DNA from: Amphibalanus amphitrite
Lineage: Eukaryota > Arthropoda > Thecostraca > Balanomorpha > Balanidae
Assembly (NCBI RefSeq): GCF_019059575.1
Contig: NW_024882860.1
Coordinates: forward strand, 62,001 to 126,000
Reading direction: 5' to 3'
DNA: 64,000 nucleotides
Positions 26,132 to 36,365 of this stretch are shown here, one piece after another (the first letter of the stretch is position 1; the number at the start of each line of letters is the position of its first letter). A program made the translations under genes and the position numbers. The notes below the pieces were generated by a model, which did no database searches, was not told the DNA's origin, and saw only the letters and a program-made list of their open reading frames with translations.

Positions 26132-27030
26132 TCACCAGTCATAAGGATCGGTGCACCGTTTTCCACAGCCCCAGGGGCAGCAGATCTGGCCGGTTTTGCA
26201 GCAGTCTTCGTTTCTGATGCAGTGAACACACTGGGTGTACTCGCAAGTGGAGCCGATGGTGTACCCCAGCGGGTTGCAGCCGGGAATCACGTCTGGGAAA
26301 TGGAGGAGAAGGTTATTCACAATACGGACGGATTGAACTGCTATATTTCGATTTTCTTGATGCCATCCATGATACCTAAGTATTGACAAAATAGATATGT
26401 ATATACAGGCGTTCAAATATAGCAACTTTTATCCATCCACTAGTGAAAACGTATGAGAAGGTGAATAGGGAGAAAAAGATAGTTAGCACAATCATCCGTA
26501 TTTATAATTTCAGCTGGGTTCCGCAATTTCGCACGCCATTTCTCCAGTCTCTATGGCCTATTTACACTATGCAATATACAGTAAACACTATATACTAGTA
26601 TACCTACAGTATACACACATATACACATTCGGAATGGGTTCAATGACCCTTCAATGGCATATAAATGTACCGTAAGGTACATTTATATGCCATTGAAGAG
26701 ACAATGTATAGTGGTTAACTAAAATCGCTATAAGATGAAAACCGTTTGATATTTTTGTCATTTTTGCTGAGGCCGGTGTGTATTCGAACAGTGAACATGG
26801 CAACATGTTCACGAGCCCGAGCAAATATGACAAAAAATCAAACGGCTTTCATTTTATAACGACTTCACTTAACCACAACATACTGTCTCAAATAGGCCCA
26901 CTGTCTCAAATAGGCCCACCTTACGGTAGTGAAAAGAGCACTTACTTGTTGCGCCGTTGTTGGGCAGAGCTACGGCCATGGTAGCGGCCCACAGCATCAG
27001 AAACAGCACCATAGAGCGTCTGCCGACCAT
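26132..27030 (-). CDS. secreted WAP-like, crustin-type peptide, 81 aa (copy 1)
   Basis: Two exons, 27030-26946 and 26292-26132, joined in phase 1 with GTAAG donor and TTTCCCAG acceptor. Residues 1-22 or so are a signal peptide (MVGRRSMVLFLMLWAATMAVA). The mature part is a single Cys-rich domain with ten Cys: GCNP, then CEYTQCVHCIRNEDCCKTGQ, ICCPWGCGKRC and TDPYDW at the end. The pattern C-x-D-CC-x5-CC-x3-C-x3-C matches the whey acidic protein four-disulfide core, with an extra Cys pair. WAP-only secreted peptides of crustaceans (type III crustins) are antimicrobial or protease-inhibitory; either role is inference here. The first ATG of the frame at 27087 would add 19 residues ahead of the signal segment, so the inner start is preferred. 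It is the paralogue of the gene at 33176. Confidence 0.85.
26649..26698. repeat. perfect 23-bp hairpin with GTAA loop
   Basis: Arms 26649-26671 and 26676-26698 are exact inverted copies (CTTCAATGGCATATAAATGT and so on) with a four-base loop. It lies in the single intron of WAP copy 1. Confidence 0.9.
26706..26936. repeat. foldback element in WAP copy 1 intron
   Basis: Imperfect inverted arms of about 70 bp (26706-26780 and 26815-26885; TCAAACGGYTTTCAT core) are followed by a tandem doublet of TGTCTCAAATAGGCCCAC. The words TACCGTAAGG at 26668 and CCTTACGGTA near 26929 could be the TA-flanked ends of a MITE, but the neighbouring hairpin crosses the left one, so the borders are unsure. Confidence 0.5.
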
Positions 27031-27082
27031 GATGGCGTGCTGACTGCTGACGAATGAAGTCGGCGCAATACGGCCATCACGT

Positions 27083-27092
27083 GGCATTTATA
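27083..27092 (-). promoter_or_regulatory. TATA box of WAP copy 1
   Basis: CCTATAAATGCC on the minus strand, about 60 bp upstream of the chosen ATG. Several TCAG words lie between; the spacing to the nearest one is longer than usual, so the exact start site is open. Confidence 0.55.
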
Positions 27093-27587
27093 GGGGCCGG
27101 ACAGGCTGCAAGGGAGGCACGGGGAGGCACGGGGAATCACCCGATCGTCGAAATTCTGATGACTGGCGCATGTCACCAGCAATTGTGGTTTTACCGACGT
27201 TTTAAATGTTCGCCTGGGCCTAAATCATGTGATATATCTGTTGGTTTATGATAAAAAGGAGTATTTTCGCTAAAGAAATTGCATGCGTCAGTGAATGTGG
27301 AAGTGAACGAATAATACAGTGTAGAGAAAATCGGCTGGGAGCCACTTGTAGCTCAAGTGTAAAAAAGTCGACAATAAGTGACGTTAATAGCCTCTCTCGA
27401 AATAGCATCTATCGATTAGATCATACTCGAAATTCATATCTTTCTATGAAGGCATGAGATAAGTTAATTGAAATATACTATTGAGAAAATGAATTAAAAA
27501 ATTATATTTAATGCAATTGACAAGACCGACGCTGTTGTACATATGTACCGTGAGCTGATCCCCCCCCCCCCCACCCACTCCTCTTAA

Positions 27588-28489
27588 CCCTCGCCCGCAC
27601 ATGCCATTTTCCCATCCTAGAACGCACATGAGGGGGGAGGGGGTTGCCAACCCCCCGCGCCATTTCGTTCCTGTTGGAGATAGAGCTTAGCGGTAAAGAC
27701 CAAAAAGATTCTTTGGGAAGAGACAAATCCAATGATACCCAGTTTTACCTTCTCAGGTCAGTCATTGACCTTCCAGGTCAGGTCAAACTAAAAAATGTTG
27801 CTGTTTTGGGTCACCGTTGGATATCAAGTGCGCTGCTTATCATATACCGATGACGATGCCGTTTTCTGGTGCCAAGGCAGCTAGAACCTTTTTGTCACAC
27901 TACCCGACAAGGTTTTTGCTGCCGAGGTCATTTCAGGTCAAGTTAGGTCAAGGTCAATTATATGTGTTTGTATGTCTGTGTGTGTCTGTGTGTATAATGA
28001 TGTGTGCACCGATTGTCTATGTGTCCATATTACATGAAATCATGATCTGAGAAGCTTTTACCAAAAATGCAGTAAAAAAAAAACTTCACAAAAAGCAAAT
28101 TCCGCTTGCCCAAAACGCTATTATCTTAGATGACCTAGGTTGGCCTGGACCTTGACCTTGACATCTGTACATCGTCGAACAACATGTTCCATGATAGGTG
28201 GGAGGTAAGACTGGCAAAAAAGGCCGAAATCAAGGTGTCAAAAGCTCACAAGGCCCATAGCCAACGCAAGATGTTGAGAATTGGCCATTTGGGTCATGAC
28301 ATGACCTGAAAACAAGGTCATATCTCCGAAACCAAAAACCACAGAAACTTGAAATTTTCAGTGGACATCAAAAAAGGATAGAGGAGCAGCTATACGAAAA
28401 ATCAGCCTTCTAGCTCTAAAAATGTCGAGTGCAGAGCAGAAAGACTACCTGGGGGGGTGGCAACCCCCCCCCCCATGTGCGGGCGAGGG
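27588..28489 (+). mobile_element. TTAA-flanked non-autonomous DNA transposon, copy B, 902 bp
   Basis: Ends CCCTCGCCCGCACATG and its inverse CATGTGCGGGCGAGGG, flanked by TTAA at 27584-27587 and 28490-28493. Subterminal G/C-run hairpins are present (GGGGGTTGCCAACCCCC at the left). The interior has AGGTCA words and no coding frame. Its right TTAA is also the left TTAA of the next element. Confidence 0.85.
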
Positions 28490-28589
28490 TTAACCCGCGC
28501 CCGGCTGGGGGTCCTGGATTTCCACGCCCTGCTGGGGGGGGGGGGTGTTTGAACACCCCCCCCCCTTCTAGCTCGGCTCCTGGGCCACG

Positions 28590-30797
28590 CACTATGTTTT
28601 AACTCTGGACCAAAACTGGCCAGGGCTCATAACTAAGAAATTATATGAGATACAGACGTGTTTTTGGGCTCAAACGAAACGTTGGAGACTAAGGATCATT
28701 TAAAGTGCAAAATGTGTCGGACCAGATGCTTATGTACTTGTTTATGACGTCACACGTGTCACGAAACATATAAAAATATTGTCATGTTCTAGCTATGAAT
28801 GCACGAACATTCAGGTATCTATAATTTAGAATAATCGCAAGTCTTAGCAAGGCTCATCGACGAGGCAAGTCAAGTTTGGGGACATGACCTAGTTAATTAG
28901 CGTTGATGACCTCAGGTGACCTTGAATGTTCTTATACTTATAAGACTTATTCATATAGGACCTACAATCTTTATATTTATTTCAAAAACATTTTTAAACG
29001 TATGTTTTGATATCAACTTAATGTTAACCCGGTCTCCACTTTAGTAAGTCCAGAGTCTTGTATGTTTTACGTCACATGACGTCAGGGGCGGATCCAGCTT
29101 ATCCGTTTGGAGAGGGCAAATGTTTCCGACCCATTCGGCGACCCCGACCAACCGCCGCGCCGGTGACTTTACAACGCTTCACTACGTCTGCAACCTGCAT
29201 GCGTGTAGTTCAGGGATTTCCATCTGTTATCAGCATACCGACCTAAATAATGAGCAGCGAGCGGTCAGCTCCATCCCTCAGAATGGTTGTGACGGAAAGA
29301 CCTGCTTTTCGTCCAGATAGGCATCGACGCCGTATTATGTTTATCATCACCAAAAGCTTTGGGAGCGGAAAAGGATAGTCTTGCCCACACGACTCAGCAA
29401 TGGGGAGGGCAAATACCCTCTATGCCCTTCACTGGATCCGCCATTGCATGACGTGAAATGGTAGAATGTATCCCAAAACTTCTTACCAATTCCTATTGTA
29501 TGGTGCGTTATGTAACATGCAACGTGCACGTAAAAGCACTTCATTGCCATACTAACTGACGCTTACTGCTGCAAACGGATACTTTTTCATAAAGGTGGAC
29601 AGCACTAATGACACCATACCACCTACGTCGAACGTATTAATACTGACTGAAGAGGCCGATGGTAACCCTGCCGATCATCGTGATCAGCGATGCGTGCTAT
29701 GGCCGGTCTCATACAGTCACTTTTCAGTTCACAGTCCCATCGCAAACTGGGCACAATGCATATTTTATTGCGCTCCATCAGGTACTAAGATATGTTTATA
29801 AACTATCAAGCAAGCATGTGTAGCGACCATACAGCTCCAGAGCCCATCTATGAATTTCCTGCAGTAGCCATGGAGTGGAAAGTTCCTGTTATAGACCTTT
29901 AGGTACTATTTACACCGATAATGCTGTTGATATTTAAGAAATGTATATTTCATAGGAATGCTAGCAGTTTTTGAATGAACAACTGTCACTCACCGACATT
30001 GTCCGGTCTCCAGTTCCGGAGACCCTTTGTTTCCTTCTCGCGACACATGAAAATGCAACTGGCACGTGTCGTGGGGGGTCGTGCCGTCAGCTGATTACGC
30101 CCCAGGGTACGGCAGGTCGCACACAGGTCGGCGACCTTCCATTGGCCACCAACTCGTCACAATAGACGAGAGAATGAACGAGGAGTACTAGCATTTTCCC
30201 TTAACGCACGCTAGAGCCCGTGCCATGGCTCAGCAGGAACAGACATGACTCATTCAAAAAAGTGTTCACCCCCAACACCGGCGCACTCAGGCGCAGCTGA
30301 AATTTTGAGGACATGTAGACAACTCCTTGACCTACAGTGTGGTGGTAGTCTGAGACCGTACACTAGCGTACAATTTTTTGTAGCTCTAAAAGAACATTTA
30401 CATTTTTCAAAAAAGTGTGCCAATGTAAGGGCTGACGAAAATCAATAAATGTAACACCTATATGCATTATAATTATATAAATTATTACTCATTGCAAAGC
30501 CAAAAGTTCGCGCTATCGTTTGGTACCCAAATTATATAGTTTTGTCAATCCAAAGCTCGAAGATGTTGACGTGAAGCAAGGCGACTGTTTCTGCGCTTGT
30601 TCGCCGAAGTTTAGCTTTTGAGAGTTGTCTGACTTTGTTGAACTTTTTCAACCTTTTTAAAAGTAAAGAGAATAAAAGCTTCCGTCGTTAAAGATGCTCT
30701 GATCATTTTTGAACACGATAGTGGCCAAATGAAAACGTTTAAAAATAGTCGATATTTCGCGTCCTGGCCAGTTTTTGGCCAGAGTTAAAACACGGTG
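28590..30797 (+). mobile_element. non-autonomous Transib-like element, 2,208 bp
   Basis: The left end CACTATGTTTTAACTCTGG and the inverted right end CACCGTGTTTTAACTCTGG are near-identical over about 34 bp. They are flanked by a perfect GC-rich 5-bp duplication CCACG (28585-28589, 30798-30802). The empty site is seen in the related element at 34 kb. A CACWRTG start with a 5-bp GC-rich duplication is the Transib pattern; Transib transposases are the relatives of RAG1. No transposase frame was seen. A hAT element is nested inside. Confidence 0.8.
29083..29446 (+). mobile_element. hAT MITE, 364 bp
   Basis: Ends CAGGGGCGGATCCAG and, inverted, CAATGGCGGATCCAG; perfect 8-bp duplication CATGACGT (29075-29082, 29447-29454). 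Same terminal family as the minisatellite-bearing element at 15162-17016. No coding frame. Confidence 0.93.
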
Positions 30798-31965
30798 CCA
30801 CGTAGCGATACGCGGAAGGCGGCGTTCGAAAGAGCGTCAAAAATAATGAGGAAATCACTTCGGTCAATTTTTTGGTCAGGTCAAAGGTCAGGTCACCAGA
30901 GGTCATTGAAGGCAAAATTTCGCCGATTTCCAGGTCGAATGTCGACAATTTCCAAGAAGCCAACGCATAACTCGGGAACCAATAGAGCTACAGCGCCGCG
31001 GAAAAGCGCATTCGATAGCCCTATTAGCGCCCTTTCTGAGTAATTTTCTCAGATTTGACCTAACGTCAACGGTTTTGCCTGCAGGGGGCAAAAACTGCAA
31101 AAATAGCCGATTTTTTCGGAAACAGTTTTTCTGCAATAACTTTTGACCCAAGCCTTGTACGAGCTTACTTTTACCGGCATCGTGTTCCTTTCGTCAAGAC
31201 GCATCGAATGAACTATAACTTGACCTTGAAAGGACAACTTGAAAATTTGACCTCAGGTCAAGGTCATGACCTGACCGGAAAGGGTCATGTTGCATATCAG
31301 TCGATCCGTATCGTCGAGCTGAACACATCTAAGGCGTTTTCATCGCTCTAGCATGCCTCTATCAAAAGTTATTTGGGAAAAACTGTTAGATACCATTGGT
31401 GACCTAAGATGACCTCAGGGCATAAACAGGGGTCACGGGCACCATTTTCATGTTCAGTGTGTCTAAACCACTTGTAATTCAGTGTTTGGGAGCGTTTATA
31501 ATGTCTTTCGTCCAAAAGAAGCGCATTTCAATTTTCTCCCATTGACTTATAATGGGGAGGTTGCAAAATTGACCTGACCTTAGGTCATCGATGTCAAAAT
31601 TCTGAGATATACATTTTGTACATGCTATTGCTCTTAGCAATCGCTGAAAGTTTCAAAGCGATCGGTCACTCGGTGTAGCTATGACAGACATTGAAACTTT
31701 TTATGAGGTGAGGTCACTTCAAGTGACCTGGTGACCTGACCTTGAATGACCTTGGTTTGAAATTTTCACAACATGTGTAGAATTGATGTATGATAAGGTG
31801 TACCAAAAACGGCGGCGCTCCGCGCCGCCGTTTTTGAGATATTCGCGAAAAACCACAAGGGGGGGGGGGGTGTTCAAACACACACCCCCCCCCCCAGCCG
31901 GGCGCGGGTTAATAAGTATGCAGAATCATCAGTGACATCTCTCGAAAACATGACAAAAATCCATA

Positions 31966-32953
31966 CAGGGTGTCCGGAAAGTTCTAACGCCTCTTTTGGA
32001 TGCCGTCTAACGCGCTGTGATTATTGGACATATTCAGCCAATCATCTCAGGCATGAATGACCCCTCGTCGATCGGTCAGCTGGGGTCATGCAAATATGGC
32101 CTTGAAATAATGTTCAGTGATGGCCAGATGGGCGAAGAAGCGCCTTGTCGCTCAGCAGATGACTGCGCGGTGGCCGAGTGCGGCTTGAACGAGGTGTGAG
32201 TTGCAGCACGATGCGGCGTTTCTCGGCGAATGGTTGAGCAGGTGGCTAATTCCGCATTGGGAATTCCTTAGAAAATATCATCAGGCCAGTACGGCCGCGG
32301 TAGGTCAAAACTCAAAACTGCCGAGAACGTAACCGCATTTCAGTGGCGATCGAAGAAAACTCGGGAGTCTGATGGAGAAACATGTTCCATCACCTTCGTT
32401 CATCGTCAAATGAATGAATAACAGAGTGGGTAAACGCGAGGTGTTTCTGAACAGGCACATCAACCCGAGGGTCAAGGCGACTTTGACTTGCCCTCGGGCC
32501 ACATCACTTCGCATTTCATTAGCACGGAGCGCCCTCCAACAACGCCGCTGCCGTCCAAGTCAAACCGACAGGGTTACTCGGCGGGCCAGATCACCTGTGG
32601 AGGAATGAGATGAAGCCGCCTTATTCTTCTGACCTCAATCCGCTTGACTAAGGCATGCCAAGCATTCTGCAGTATGAGCTCCAGGCCACCTCTCATCCAA
32701 ACCAGGAGTCGCTGAAGACCCGCATCATGGCAGCATGGGAGGATCTGGAAATGTCCTACATTGACCTACATTGTCAAGACCCGCAGGCACCTCCACCCCC
32801 GCATCGAGGCCGTCGTCGTTGCAAATGGCTGTCACATTGAATAATCAGTTAGCGGCAGGATGTGGCTATGTGTCCCGTTGAATATTTATGAACCACATGC
32901 ATTCGTTAAAAAAAAGAAATGTTGAAAAACGCCAGGACTTTCCGGACACCCTG
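31966..32953 (+). mobile_element. degraded mariner/Tc1-type DNA transposon, 988 bp
   Basis: Ends CAGGGTGTCCGGAAAGT and, inverted, CAGGGTGTCCGGAAAGTCCTGG. TA precedes the left end; the right flank is TG, probably a decayed TA. Fragments of a transposase can be read on the plus strand, the clearest being the C-terminal SLKTRIMAAWEDLEMSYI and HPRIEAVVVANGCHIE near 32710-32840. Stops and frame changes break it, and at under 1 kb it is shorter than a full copy of about 1.3 kb. It lies between the two WAP genes. Confidence 0.8.
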
Positions 32954-33121
32954 TGCATATTACATAATATTCGCAATGTGACACTGACATCGGCCGTCCC
33001 ATGGGTGACACAATGTCGAGCTCAGTCATCCTGATCCATCTGTCACTGCATTGACGTTGCTGCGTCGTTAACTTCTCTGAATCCGTCCCTCCCCTATCCA
33101 TTGTATTACCCGTCCGAACCC

Positions 33122-33154
33122 TTTAAAAGGTCGCGCCGTTCGTTTTGCGTCAGT
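33122..33154 (+). promoter_or_regulatory. core promoter of WAP copy 2: TATA and TCAGT initiator
   Basis: TTTAAAAGG begins at 33122 and TCAGT lies at 33150-33154, placing the initiator A 30 bp downstream of the TATA start, the ideal arthropod spacing. A 24-nt leader then reaches the ATG in GCCACCATGG context. Confidence 0.8.
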
Positions 33155-33175
33155 TCTATTCGCTAAAGAGCCACC

Positions 33176-36100
33176 ATGGCGTACGTACGCTCTATTGCAC
33201 TTCTGCTGCTGGCCGCAGCTGCCGTTATTTCAGCGCTGCCCAACTCTCCAAGTAAGTCCAAGCCACACATGAGTTTATCATGTGTAGGTAGTGTTTGGCG
33301 GCTCCAGACTGGTAAGATCGCGAATATCCATAGCGATCGAATATCCAGAGTCACAAATACAATGAAACTTGAAGTGTTTCTCTGATCATCCAGTTAAATT
33401 CCAGTATCTTTGATATGTTTCAAACCATAGACCACTGTATGAATATCTGGACTGCTCAAAGAAATTAGGGATCGGCCATTTGATATAAATATATATGTAT
33501 AGTCGACTACAGAAAGTTGTTCCACTCCTCAGAAGCTATCAGTTGACCGGAGCGCTAAAGCCGGGTTCACACCGGTTTTCCGGTCCGGAAAAATTCCGTC
33601 TGCCGGGCCGGCACCAAAATGTTGAAATTGTCGCTAGATGTCAAAAAAGTCGCTAGAACCGGAAAACCGGAAAGTCGAGCCGGAAATGTCATAATCATCA
33701 ACCATCAAGTATACGATAAGTAGGTACCAAGCAATCTCGCGAATTATTTTGAAATCGAACATACTTGAGTGACGGCTTTTCAAGTCCCTGATGCAGTTCC
33801 ACCCAACCGAAAATCATCCATACTTCACTGCAGTAGGTATATTAGCAAGAAAACATTTACAGCATGCGGGCTGGGTATCGACAAAAAGACACTAATAAAT
33901 TTCAATCGCGCTTTGGCTGTTGTTGGTTTAAAAACACTTGCGAACAAAGAGGAATTGAGGGCTGGGCAGGGCGCATTAGAGACGGCGAGCTTGATATTAC
34001 GCTTGCTGATGTAGATGGCTGGGTCTCAAAATCGGTCATCTGACTGTCACTGAACTCTACTGCCATAACCCGCGCCCCGCTGCAGGGGTCCTAAATTTCC
34101 ACGCCTTGCCGCTGGTGGGGGTGTTTAACATGCCCCCTTTTAACTCGTCTCCTGGGCCACGTAGCGATACGGGGAAGGCGGCGTTCGAAAGAGTGTCAAA
34201 ATTAATGACGAAATTAATTCGGTCACTTTTTGGTCAAATCAAAGGTCAGGTCACCAGAGGTAATGGAAAGCCGAATTTCACCGATTTTCAGGTCAAATGT
34301 CGACGATTTACAACAAGCCAACGCATAACTTGGCATCAATTTTCTCCCATTGACTTATAATGGGGGGGGGGTCACAAAATTGACCTGACCTTAGGTCACC
34401 GATATCAAAATTCCGAGATAGTTATTTATTTAAATTGTGTACATATTGTTGCCCTTATCAATCGCTGAGAGTTTCAGAGAGGTCGGTCGCTCGATGTAGC
34501 GTATGGAAGACGTTGAAACTTTGTATGAGGTGAGGTCATTTGAAGTGACCTGGTGACCTGACCTTAAGTGACCTTGGTCTACAATATTTACATGTGCAGA
34601 AAAGATGCATGATAAGGTGTGCCAAAAACAGCCGCCGTTTTTTAGATGTTCGCGAAAAACCACAGGGAGGGTTCAAATATCCCCCCCCCCACACCCACCC
34701 CCAGCAGGGCGCGGGATAATATCCTTGGCATTCAGTACCATCGTATTTCCTGAATCTTCTACTTGCGATTGAATGGCAAAACTGCCTCCACCCTCCCGAG
34801 CTGCTATGTGCTTGTGTAGGAGGGCATCGAGGGCAGAGAAGTGTTGTCAGCGCGTCTTGTAGAATGTAGATTTCAGAATCTGCTCGGCTGGCTCCACTTC
34901 GTAGACGACGGATGTTAGCAATACGTACATTGTGCTACCTGTCCTGCGGCCGGCTCCAGCGCTTGATAATCTCTTCTGCAGATACTGGCTCCGCTCCTTC
35001 TACAACCAGCGCGTCCGCAATGTTGTTCCACAAATTCGCCCTTTTCACCGCTTCCATATAATATTTATCTTTTTTATTATAAAGTCATGGATATTTTCCA
35101 ACCAATGAAATTAATTTATAATTTGAAAAGCCCATGAGTCATGTGAAATACAAAAACAGAAATGTAGCTACCACTCCGTTTGAGATGCAAATGTTTTGAA
35201 ATAAAAATGAAACGCCGTCAAATTTACGCTTGAATTTTATATTCTCGTGAAAAATCGCGAGACTATTAGGGCACCGTTGATTAAATTGGTCCTGTAGCGC
35301 TGAAACATAACATTATTTCCCTCGTGCCTTAATTTCATATCACAAACGGTGGCTATCCGGCAAGGCAAAAGTTGAGATGATTTCAACTTTTTGCCGGACC
35401 GGAAAATCTGGCTCTCCGGCCTGCCGGACCGGTCAAAAGAAGTTGCCAGATTTGCCGGTTCACACCAGTTTTCAATTTTCCGGCACGGAATTGGCCATTT
35501 TTCCGGCCCGGCAGACGGAATTTTGCCGGTCCGGAATCCGGTGTGAACCCGGCATAATTTGTGCCGTTTATCACGCAATTAAGCGTGTCGATTGTGAGCA
35601 CTGGGACAAAGCTATAATTTGTGAACTCAGCCCGTGTGATGCGGCACAGCCTACCACTCCAGGCAAATAATGGCCAGCGAAAAGTGGAATATCATTCTGT
35701 AGTCGACTATACCATTAGACGAAACAGTTATGGTATAGACGAAGCTCACGGAAAATTAGCTGTAGAAAAACGTCCAGCAATTGTAGCTAGGTACCTAATA
35801 GTGCTAATACTATATTATAATAAATTGTATACCATTGCTTAGACAAGTGATTCGAGGAGCGTTTGAAAAATATTAGATGCCAAAATTTATATAGGGTAAA
35901 AAGTTGTAAACCATTAAGAATTTCGTGACAAGGTATAGATGAACGCTCCTCGAATCACTTGTCTAAGCAATGGTATACAATTTAATGTTATGGATATAAG
36001 GGCGTATGAATATAGCTTTGAAATGGGTATCGCTCTTTTCAGGTGTCCCAGAAGGCTGCGACCCCCGTGGTTTGGATATAATTACCACGTGCGAGTACAC

Positions 36101-36194
36101 CCAGTGCGTTCACTGCATCACTGCGGCAGACTGCTGCAAGGCCGGCCAAATCTGCTGCCCCTGGGGCTGCGGCAGGCGCTGCTTTGACCCCTAA
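33176..36194 (+). CDS. secreted WAP-like, crustin-type peptide, 75 aa (copy 2)
   Basis: Exons 33176-33251 and 36043-36194, joined in phase 1 (GTAAGT donor, CTTTTCAG acceptor), 228 nt with TAA. MAYVRSIALLLLAAAAVISA is a clear signal peptide. The mature part has the same ten-Cys pattern as copy 1, with identical blocks CEYTQCVHCI, GQICCPWGCG and RC-x-DP, but lacks the YDW end. Intron position and phase match copy 1, and the two genes are divergent, so they come from an inverted duplication. The 2.8-kb intron carries a Harbinger-like element, itself hit by a TTAA element, and a perfect 42-bp inverted repeat just before exon 2. Likely secreted defence peptide or protease inhibitor, by family inference only. 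Confidence 0.87.
33559..35554 (+). mobile_element. PIF/Harbinger-like non-autonomous element, 1,996 bp with nested insertion
   Basis: Long inverted ends of about 50 bp starting GCCGGGTTCACACCGG on both sides, flanked by TAA (33556-33558, 35555-35557), the 3-bp duplication of the PIF/Harbinger group. The subterminal parts are dense in CCGGAAA and TTCCGG words. It contains the TTAA-type element 34069-34715. No transposase seen. It is in the intron of WAP copy 2. Confidence 0.7.
34069..34715 (+). mobile_element. shortened copy of the TTAA-type element (copy D), flanked by ATAA
   Basis: Ends CCCGCGCCCCGCTG and, inverted, CCCGCGCCCTGCTGG. The flanks are ATAA on both sides (34065-34068, 34716-34719), a one-base variant of the usual TTAA. 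Sequence follows copy C without its Transib insertion and with an internal deletion. Confidence 0.8.
35822..35983. repeat. perfect 42-bp inverted repeat, 78-nt loop
   Basis: Arms 35822-35863 and 35942-35983 are exact inverted copies (AAATTGTATACCATTGCTTA at the start). The loop is AT-rich. The right arm ends about 60 bp before exon 2 of WAP copy 2, so a transcript could fold here near the acceptor. No mismatches, so young or kept by conversion. Confidence 0.92.
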
Positions 36195-36365
36195 TGAAGC
36201 GACTGTAAACGGACGGTCTGAAATGACCGCGCCTTAGCGCATCTCCTTTGCTTGGGTTTCGAAGGAGACGCTGTGTGGAAATGCATGAAATATACGAAGA
36301 CAGTGTTATAAACAGTGGTGTTATGTACGTCATGAGTCTACTTTGTCGCTTACCTATTGTGTGTA

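Larger units (their letters stand above)
28494..31908 (+). mobile_element. TTAA-flanked DNA transposon, copy C, split by a nested insertion
   Basis: Ends CCCGCGCCCGGCTGGGGG and its inverse, flanked by TTAA at 28490-28493 and 31909-31912, with GGGGTGTTTGAACACCCC-type hairpins inside both ends. The total is 3,415 bp, but 28590-30797 plus one copy of CCACG is a later insertion; without it the element is about 1.2 kb, like its relatives. The shortened relative at 34069-34715 shows the uninterrupted junction GGCCACGTAGCGATACG. Confidence 0.85.
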
